Source of the DNA: Cupriavidus basilensis
Lineage (GTDB): Bacteria; Pseudomonadota; Gammaproteobacteria; Burkholderiales; Burkholderiaceae
Assembly: GCF_029335485.1 (NCBI RefSeq)
Contig: NZ_JARJLM010000017.1
Location: 1 to 47,970, forward strand
Direction of reading: 5' to 3'
DNA length: 47,970 nucleotides
Below, one piece after another: positions 42,916 to 47,970 of the stretch (the first letter of the stretch is position 1; each line of letters begins with the position of its first letter). Made by a program: the position numbers and the translations under genes. Under the pieces are notes generated by a model. It made no database searches. It saw only the letters and a program-made list of their open reading frames with translations, and was not told where the DNA came from.

Positions 42916-44340
42916 ATGAATCCGACGAAGATTGATACGCGGTTGCCTCTCAACGAGGACGCCCTAGAGCCGCTCTACAGACAGATCTACGCTCGAGTCA
43001 GAAATGCAATTGCCGACGGCTTACTCAAGCCCGGCGACCGCATTCCCGCTGCCCGCGGGCTCGCGAAGGAACTGGGACTTGCGAGGGGCACGGTGGATAA
43101 CGCCTATGCACTACTGGTGGCTGAAGGCTACGTCCTGTCTCGCGGGCAGGCCGGCACCGTTGTGGCGCCTGGCGTAATGCTCCGCACGGCCGCTCCTCGC
43201 CCGGAAAAGCGAGCGAAGCCAGAGCCCTTCCCCTTGGGTGCACTCCCTGAGCACATCAAACCGCTGCAGCTAGGGCTCCCCGCGCTCGATGCGTTTCCGC
43301 GAAAGATATGGGCCCGGATCAGTGCACGATGCGTGCGTGCCATGCAACCTGCGGACATGGCCTACCCGCCTGTATTCGGCCAGCGGGCCCTGCGCACATC
43401 GATCTCGACGTATTTGAACGTTTCCCGGGGAATCGACTGCAAGCCATCACAGGTTATCCTCACATCGGGTTATCGCGAGACGCTTGGCTTGGTGTCCCGC
43501 GCTCTGTTGGACCCGGGGAGTCAGGTTTGGGTCGAGGATCCCGGCTATCCGCCGACGCGCGCGCTGCTACAGCAGGCAGGCTACTCGCTTGCACCCGTCC
43601 CCGTGGATCACGAAGGGATCGTCGTAGCGGAGGGCGTCCGATCCGCGCCGCATGCCCGCGCTGCGGTAGTCACGCCGGCACATCAAAGTCCGCTCTGCGT
43701 GTCGCTCTCTCTGCCGCGCCGGCTGGCGCTGCTGGACTGGGCTTCCCGCAACCAAGCCTGGATCGTCGAGGACGACTACGATGGCGAGTATCGATATGTC
43801 GGCCGGCCGCTGCCCGCCCTCAAAAGCCTGGACCGCGACGGTCGCGTGCTGTATTCCGGCACCTTCAGCAAGGTTCTCTTCCCCGGCATCCGTCTGGCAT
43901 ACCTGGTAGTGCCCGAGGCATTGGTGGAGCGGTTCGAGCAGATCTCCCAAATATTTGGCGGCGGCAGTCCGGCCCTGACGCAAGCCATCGTGAGTGCGTT
44001 CATGGCCGAAGGTCACTTCGCCCGGCATATCCAGCGCACGCGCAAACTTTATGGAGAACGGCGCGACGTCGCGGCAGCGTCCTTGAGCGCTGTCCTCGCA
44101 AAGATGATGCAGGTCGAACCGCAGCCCGGTGGCATGCACCTCGTGCTCCGCATGCATGGCGCGGCACGATCCGATAGTGCCCTGGCTGCGCGGATGCGCG
44201 CATCCGGCCTCTATGCGCAATCGTTGACGGACTGGAGCATCGGGAAGCCGCAGGCACGCGCCGTCTTTGTCAGCTTTACGAATATCGAATCCGAAGCTAC
44301 CGCGGTGGCCCTCGGCAGCCGCATCCGAAAGCTGCTGTGA
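42916..44340 (+). CDS. MocR/PdxR-type regulator (GntR HTH plus aminotransferase-like domain)
   Basis: Residues ~18-85 are a GntR winged helix (PLYRQIYARVRNAIADGLLK, then AARGLAKELGLARGTVDNAY). Residues ~110-474 form a fold-type I aminotransferase-like domain with WIVEDDYDGEYRY and the PLP lysine in SGTFSKVLFPGIRLAY (Lys319). MocR proteins bind PLP and control genes of B6, amino-acid or polyamine metabolism. It is divergent from the GNAT-azoreductase pair, its probable target. The length of 474 residues is normal and no damage is seen. Confidence 0.92.
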   Translation: MNPTKIDTRLPLNEDALEPLYRQIYARVRNAIADGLLKPGDRIPAARGLAKELGLARGTVDNAYALLVAEGYVLSRGQAGTVVAPGVMLRTAAPRPEKRAKPEPFPLGALPEHIKPLQLGLPALDAFPRKIWARISARCVRAMQPADMAYPPVFGQRALRTSISTYLNVSRGIDCKPSQVILTSGYRETLGLVSRALLDPGSQVWVEDPGYPPTRALLQQAGYSLAPVPVDHEGIVVAEGVRSAPHARAAVVTPAHQSPLCVSLSLPRRLALLDWASRNQAWIVEDDYDGEYRYVGRPLPALKSLDRDGRVLYSGTFSKVLFPGIRLAYLVVPEALVERFEQISQIFGGGSPALTQAIVSAFMAEGHFARHIQRTRKLYGERRDVAAASLSAVLAKMMQVEPQPGGMHLVLRMHGAARSDSALAARMRASGLYAQSLTDWSIGKPQARAVFVSFTNIESEATAVALGSRIRKLL

Positions 44341-44436
44341 ACGCATGCGAGGGGCTGGCCGTGTCGGACACGGTAAACGCTTGACTATCGCACGCAAAGA
44401 CTACAAAGCCATAGCGATTGCACACCGCTATCCGCA

Positions 44437-44860
44437 TCATTGCGGACTACCACTTGCATTGATCGAACGCGTCTCTCTCCGGGGAGAAGGCAACGTGTGC
44501 CGAGGAAGTTCCACATGCCGATGGCACAAGCGCCCTGCCCGGCGTGCCTGCAAGTCGTCCTTCGTGTTGAACACCAGACTGGGCGCATTTGCCAAGCTCC
44601 TCGCACCCACACCGTCGGCGAAATAGCGTTGTACGAATGCCGGACTGGCCGCAGCCCGATAGCGCATCAAGCCCAGCGTGTGGCTGTTGCAGCCTGCGGC
44701 AGGGTGGGCTGTGGCCGTTACGGCCGCGAGGACAGCCCCTGCGCAACCACTCGGTGATGTGATCCTGATCGTCTACCGCTACCTCGATCAGTTCAGGGTT
44801 CTTCGCGGCGAAGGCTGCTATGCACATGGCTGCCCACGCGGCGAGGCTGTCAGCATTCAC
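44437..44860 (-). pseudogene. ArgP-like LysR regulator remnant
   Basis: From 44860 the minus strand reads NADSLAAWAAM and LIEVAVDDQDHITEWLRRG, the effector domain of ArgP/IciA. A one-base shift near 44745 moves the match to another frame: AVLAAVTATAHPAAGCNSHT, then LGLMRYRAAASPAFVQRYFA and LVFNTKDDLQARRAG. A second shift follows near 44500. The DNA-binding domain is absent. ArgP normally activates argO, the arginine exporter gene; no argO lies nearby. Confidence 0.75.
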
Positions 44861-44916
44861 TGCGATTGGGAAGCTATACGCGCAATCCCATGCGGAGCAA
44901 GGGCCGGTAGGCGCGC

Positions 44917-45126
44917 GAACCTACCTTGCTTCCAGCGGTGCTCCTCGGCGTACTCAGCGTCCTGGCGCCTTTCCTCATCATGCAGCCGGGCATGTGCGCA
45001 GGTGTCGCTGCTTCCAGGACCCCTCCGCCCAGCACGACGCGCTGGCGGAGCCTGATGGCGCATACATCGTTTGGGATTGGAATGTACGTCGCGGCTGTGA
45101 TTTTTGCCCGTCTATCCGGTTGGTGA
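44917..45126 (+). pseudogene. DUF2938 C-terminal fragment
   Basis: EPTLLPAVLLGVLSVLAPFL, then IMQPGMCAGVAASRTP and MAHTSFGIGMYVAAVIFARL align with residues ~95-164 of the intact DUF2938 protein at 14320-14814 (EPTLAPAIAVG, IQPAMGAGFAAAKTP, ITHTVFGLGLYLSAVLI). The N-terminal 60 percent is missing. It is more diverged than the fragment at 16694-16804, so it comes from a different family member. Confidence 0.75.
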
Positions 45127-45465
45127 GCGGGTATGCGACAGATGAGCGCTCCCGGCAGTCGTTGCCTCGTCTCTTGAAAAGGAGATGAGGACGTCGAACT
45201 CCGCCGCCTTCGATGCTTCTCCTTGCTGTAACAGGACTATGCCGAGATCCGAAGGCTGGAAGTAGGCGAGTTGCGAAGATGTTGTAAGGTCGGCTGCAAC
45301 TCACACGACCCTCGCCATCCATACGTGATATTTTTTCGGATCTTCCGCACCCAAACAGAGCTGACGTCGTCGCAAAGGGAAGTGGCCAGGTGCACGGACG
45401 TGCGGGTGGTCGGTTGCATTCCGTCCTCGGGGTGGATGGCTTTCCAGGCCGCTACCTCTGGGCGG
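45127..45465. other. No gene recognised
   Basis: About 340 bases between the DUF2938 fragment and the second long repeat. No frame or IS end is recognisable. Confidence 0.35.
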
Positions 45466-45471
45466 GCCTGG

Positions 45472-46683
45472 CTATTGCACAAAGGCTTCACGAAGGGCGA
45501 CGACCGGCTGATTCGGATCACGAAGGCGGACAAATGGGCCTAAGTGCCCAAAGAACGCATCGGCTGGTATCGCAGCCTCGGGGGCACTTACCCCCCTTTT
45601 GCTGATCTGGTTCCTTGCCAGCATGATTAGCGCAACCGCCGTCGGGATGCAGGTATTTGGCCCCATTCCGCCAGGGATTTCGCCATTCAGCCAAGCGCTG
45701 CAGATATGCCGCTTCTTCCCCTTCCTGCCCTCCGCTATGGCAGCCATCTCGGCGGGGATGTAGCGCCTGCCAAACAGAGTCTCCGCCAGTGAGCGTTTCA
45801 ACAGGTACATCGACTCACCAAACGAGAGCCCGGACAGGTCTTTGCTGACAAAGATTGCATGCATCAGTTCCGCCGCCTGCTTGATGGTCTGCCCATGCTT
45901 GTCGACCCGGGCCTGCAAGACCTTCAGTACACCGACCATGCCATGAGAGAACACCATCGCGTTAACGCTTTCACGGATGGATGGAAAAGTGCCCGGCAGA
46001 GTAACAGGTTCGGGGTGACCCACGGTATGGGCCTTGACCGTCCCTACGCCAGGCACGTCAAGGCGGATTTCGGCGAGCGGACTCCCAAATGCGATTTCCC
46101 CAGCCCTGAACACTGGAATACGTCCGGTGACTTGCTCGACCCAGTGCTCAAGTACCGCGCCCATCTCGGAGTCCGCGTTTTCTTCCTCCTTCGCCCGCGA
46201 AGTGCTTCCCCAGGTTGTCACCACACGATGTGGTGCACCCACCTGCCGGATCGCCGTGCTCGCCAGTAAGTTGGAAACACCCGGGCTTGCCCCCATACCA
46301 ATGATCGCAGTGATCCCCGCGGCCTCGGCCTTGGCGTCCAGATCCAGCATGGCCAGAGTCGGCTCGGGATCGTCGCAGATGTCGATGTAGTGGCAACCCG
46401 CATCGATTGCGCACTCGAGCACCGCCGTGCCGAAGAGGTAATATGGGCCGATGGTCGATACCACGACGTCGTATTGCCTCAGGACATTCGTCAGGGCCAC
46501 ACGGTCGCGTGCGTCCACCTCCATGGAATCTATGGATGGATGCCTCAGTGCAAGCGCATAGTCTCGGGCCGCACCCACGTTTCTGTCGGCGATGGTAAGC
46601 CGCGTAAAGGCCTTGAGCTTGATCGCCGTCTCGACAAAATGCCGGCCCATGAGGCCGCAGCCTCCCAAAGCAATCACGTTCAT
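45472..46683 (-). CDS. Saccharopine dehydrogenase-like NAD(P)-binding protein (copy 2)
   Basis: This 403-residue protein is the duplicate of 27345-28556. The Rossmann motif GGCGLMGRHFVETA and the VVVSTIGPYYLFGTAV segment are unchanged. Of 14 differences, half lie between residues ~245 and 290 (for example AMVFSHGMVGVLK against AMVLSHGLAGVLK, and QTIKQAAELMHAIF against QTVKEAAELLHTIL). Both copies are intact, so either could be functional. The start overlaps the truncated hydrolase by four bases as in copy 1. Confidence 0.85.
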   Translation of the reverse strand: MNVIALGGCGLMGRHFVETAIKLKAFTRLTIADRNVGAARDYALALRHPSIDSMEVDARDRVALTNVLRQYDVVVSTIGPYYLFGTAVLECAIDAGCHYIDICDDPEPTLAMLDLDAKAEAAGITAIIGMGASPGVSNLLASTAIRQVGAPHRVVTTWGSTSRAKEEENADSEMGAVLEHWVEQVTGRIPVFRAGEIAFGSPLAEIRLDVPGVGTVKAHTVGHPEPVTLPGTFPSIRESVNAMVFSHGMVGVLKVLQARVDKHGQTIKQAAELMHAIFVSKDLSGLSFGESMYLLKRSLAETLFGRRYIPAEMAAIAEGRKGKKRHICSAWLNGEIPGGMGPNTCIPTAVALIMLARNQISKRGVSAPEAAIPADAFFGHLGPFVRLRDPNQPVVALREAFVQ

Positions 46684-47042
46684 GCCGGTTCTCCTCCAAG
46701 CGGCCCGAGCATGGCCGGAATTGAGTTCAGGCTGACGGTGCCGTGCGCCAGGTCATCCAGGGAGTACGGCGCACTCCCGGTCAACCCCAGTTGCGTCAGC
46801 AAATGAAGCGAGGCTAGACGGGGCCTGCCGCTCAGCCGGCTTGACTTGCCAACGTCGCGATTGTCAAACCGGATCACCCGATAGCCCGCCCGCACGATGC
46901 CTTCAACCAGGCCATCCGGCCATCCCGTCAGTTGCTGACCAAGTCCGTGAATCATCACGGCGGGCGGGTCCGTGTCCGAGCCCAGTGACTCATATGCGAG
47001 CCGGACATTGCCAATGCGAGCTAGCCCCAGTATTGAAACCAA
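46680..47042 (-). pseudogene. Truncated alpha/beta hydrolase (copy 2)
   Basis: The same 120-codon N-terminal hydrolase remnant as 28553-28915, with six residue differences. This copy keeps VMIHGLGQQLTGW, the more usual Gly in the oxyanion loop where copy 1 has Cys. The nucleophile elbow, acid and histidine are missing, and the cut point is identical. The stop overlaps the dehydrogenase start (ATGA). Confidence 0.82.
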
Positions 47043-47086
47043 GATGCACTCCCAAGAACGCCATGTTTCGATGATACCTCAATACA

Positions 47087-47105
47087 CATCATAACTGTTA
47101 TTATG
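47087..47105. promoter_or_regulatory. 19-bp dyad upstream of copy 2
   Basis: CATCATAAC-T-GTTATTATG, identical to the copy-1 site except for the central base, again 45 bases before the hydrolase-remnant start. The imperfect hairpin beside it (47111-47138) has two broken pairs compared with copy 1. Confidence 0.7.
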
Positions 47106-47147
47106 TAGATTTGCACTAGAGTTCGCTCCAGAGCAAAATTCTTCCCG

Positions 47148-47217
47148 ATGGGATACCGCTACCGAAGCCACCGATGATGGTGGCCGCAAAGGCCTTCAGA
47201 GCGATTGGTTCGCCCAT
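47148..47217 (-). pseudogene. LivH-type permease scrap
   Basis: The minus strand reads MGEPIALKAFAATIIGGFGS, which matches the conserved C-terminal loop of branched-chain amino-acid ABC permeases (KAFAAVVLGGLGS-like). Only ~23 codons remain, wedged between repeat copy 2 and the transposon remnant. Confidence 0.45.
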
Positions 47218-47272
47218 ATTCACATCAGCAAACTACATCGGCGCAACGAGCCAACCTGCGAATGAAGCGGTT

Positions 47273-47611
47273 CGACGGACGTCGAAGCGGCAAAACCATC
47301 TCGAAAGCAGCAAGAAGAGAACGAAATGCCTCCGTCTCCTGCCATCTCGGTACCTCGAGACGGGCGAATCGACTGACCATCTGGGGATCCGTTTGGAGCG
47401 CCATGACGGCGTCTTGAGTACCAACGAGGACAACAGCGATCTTCAAGTCATTGGCGAGAAACTTCAGCAGATTCAAGGATGCACGCTGTTCCCGATAGTT
47501 GCCTGCCAACAAGTGATGAACCTCGTCAACGATCAGCATGCGCGCCGAAACTTTTCGAAGCAGTGCGCGACTCAAGTTCTCAAGTGCAGATAGCCTTGCC
47601 GTTCTCAGCTT
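47273..47611 (-). pseudogene. tniB: TniB-type transposition ATPase fragment
   Basis: The frame reads ARMLIVDEVHHLLAGNYREQ (Walker B region), LNLLKFLANDLKIAVVLVGT, DPQMVSRFARLEVPRWQ and FEMVLPLRRPS, the central part of TniB, the AAA+ ATPase of Tn5053/Tn402-type transposons. The Walker A segment and the C-terminal ~60 residues are missing. A tniA start fragment lies directly upstream in another frame. Confidence 0.78.
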
Positions 47612-47690
47612 GCTTACGCATGAGGGGAGCCCTCCCGAGCGGACGTAAGACCCTCGCAATCGCCAGTTCGCGCTTCGTTGCAATCCTCAT
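47580..47690 (-). pseudogene. tniA: TniA transposase N-terminal fragment
   Basis: MRIATKRELAIARVLRPLGR, then APLMRKQAE match the first helix-turn-helix of TniA/TnsB-type DDE transposases. About 37 codons remain before the frame meets tniB sequence: the whole catalytic domain and the tniB start have been deleted. Transposon end, tniA and tniB in this order is the normal layout of these elements. Confidence 0.6.
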
Positions 47691-47720
47691 GGCCGTGTTC
47701 AAGACCGTGGTCTTACACAC

Positions 47721-47903
47721 TAGGCGATTTACTGAACGGTCGACTCGGGCTGGCGGAATTAGTGGACGCGGCACCCCAAAACGCGTTGCCTACGAACAAC
47801 AGTGGTGCACGTCACAACGCAGAAAATTGCTTATGGATCAATCAGTTAGATCGATGATCATTGGCGGATTTAATGGTCACCGTTTGCCGAATTAATGGTC
47901 GGC
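47721..47903. repeat. Repeated TniA/TnsB-type end-binding sites
   Basis: Four related 16-20-bp units occur: GGCGATTTACTGAACGGTC (47723-47741), GGCGGAATTAGTGGAC (47752-47767), GGCGGATTTAATGGTC (47863-47878) and GCCGAATTAATGGTC (47886-47900). The last two are spaced 22 bases apart. Arrays of this kind mark the ends of Tn7-like and Tn5053-like elements, and on the minus strand the terminus reads TGTTGCCGACC. Position beside tniA supports this reading. Confidence 0.6.
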
Positions 47904-47909
47904 AACACC

Positions 47910-47970
47910 TGTTGTACGAGCGCTTTCTGGCTGGTCGAGGCCGGCTACCTGGCCGGCAACCCGTTGTCGC
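47910..47970 (+). pseudogene. Tyrosine recombinase fragment, cut by the window edge
   Basis: Reading in from the transposon end, the plus strand gives FWLVEAGYLAGNPLS, the N-terminal core-binding domain text of phage-type integrases (compare WLVERGYLAANP). It continues past 47970. It looks like the target gene into which the TniAB transposon inserted. Confidence 0.5.

Larger units (their letters stand above)
45466..47160 (-). repeat. Long direct repeat, copy 2
   Basis: The partner of 27339-29033, same orientation, constant offset 18,127. Differences cluster, for example around 45845-45930, where several substitutions fall within 90 bases; elsewhere long stretches are identical. The patchiness suggests gene conversion or recombination with a third relative. 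Confidence 0.92.

Noticed and set aside
47721-47903. CRISPR-like array of four units
   Set aside because: Units are imperfect and irregularly spaced with no common repeat of CRISPR length, and they adjoin tniA; transposon end sites fit better.

Overview
The window is GC-rich and its genes look like those of a betaproteobacterium of the Burkholderiaceae, most like Cupriavidus, Ralstonia or Burkholderia. The signs are many LysR, MerR, TetR, MocR and GlxA regulators, a TorF-type porin, a MexEF/BpeEF-type efflux operon and broken IS3, IS5, IS21 and IS66 copies. Genus is inferred from gene content only. There are no rRNA, tRNA, ribosomal or replication genes. About twenty gene or IS fragments lie among intact operons, so this reads as an accessory, heavily rearranged stretch of a chromosome, second replicon or megaplasmid.

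Layout. 1-9.9 kb: IS21 scrap; a class IV aminotransferase divergent from a LysR gene; a frameshifted DJ-1/PfpI gene; a TetR gene divergent from an alpha/beta hydrolase and an ABC exporter; a LysR scrap; DUF1330 and SDR genes; scraps of mdcH, aspA and an IS3 transposase. 9.9-13.7 kb: MFS transporter and M20 peptidase with a divergent LysR gene. 13.7-16.8 kb: MerR regulator with a textbook 19-bp-spacer promoter driving a DUF2938 membrane protein, then a SAM methyltransferase and an APH(3')-like phosphotransferase, then a second DUF2938 tail. 17.1-20.5 kb: broken copy 3 of a hydrolase/saccharopine-dehydrogenase-like pair fused to a DUF2147 tail, a TorF porin, a membrane protein and an IS5 scrap. 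20.5-23 kb: GlxA regulator divergent from a DUF4440 protein and a DJ-1/PfpI protein. 23.4-27 kb: class III aminotransferase and a Baeyer-Villiger-type monooxygenase.

27.3-47.2 kb is bracketed by two nearly identical 1.7-kb direct repeats, 18,127 bp apart with no indels that I can see. Each holds a complete saccharopine-dehydrogenase-like gene and an identically truncated hydrolase. Between them are a GrpB pseudogene, a VirK/DUF535 protein, an MscS channel, IS66/IS5 scraps, a TetR gene, an RND efflux operon (MFP, RND, OMF), an azoreductase/GNAT pair with a divergent MocR regulator, an argP fossil and a third DUF2938 piece. The right edge holds a wrecked TniA/TniB transposon whose repeated end sites abut a tyrosine-recombinase fragment.

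The most interesting signal is a 19-bp dyad of the form CATCATAAC-N-GTTATTATG lying 45-54 bp upstream of all three copies of the hydrolase/dehydrogenase pair. The CATCATAAC half-site recurs 48 bp upstream of the TetR gene at 34056-34787. A weaker match lies at 30149. I infer a small TetR regulon that has been duplicated, broken and scattered along this region.
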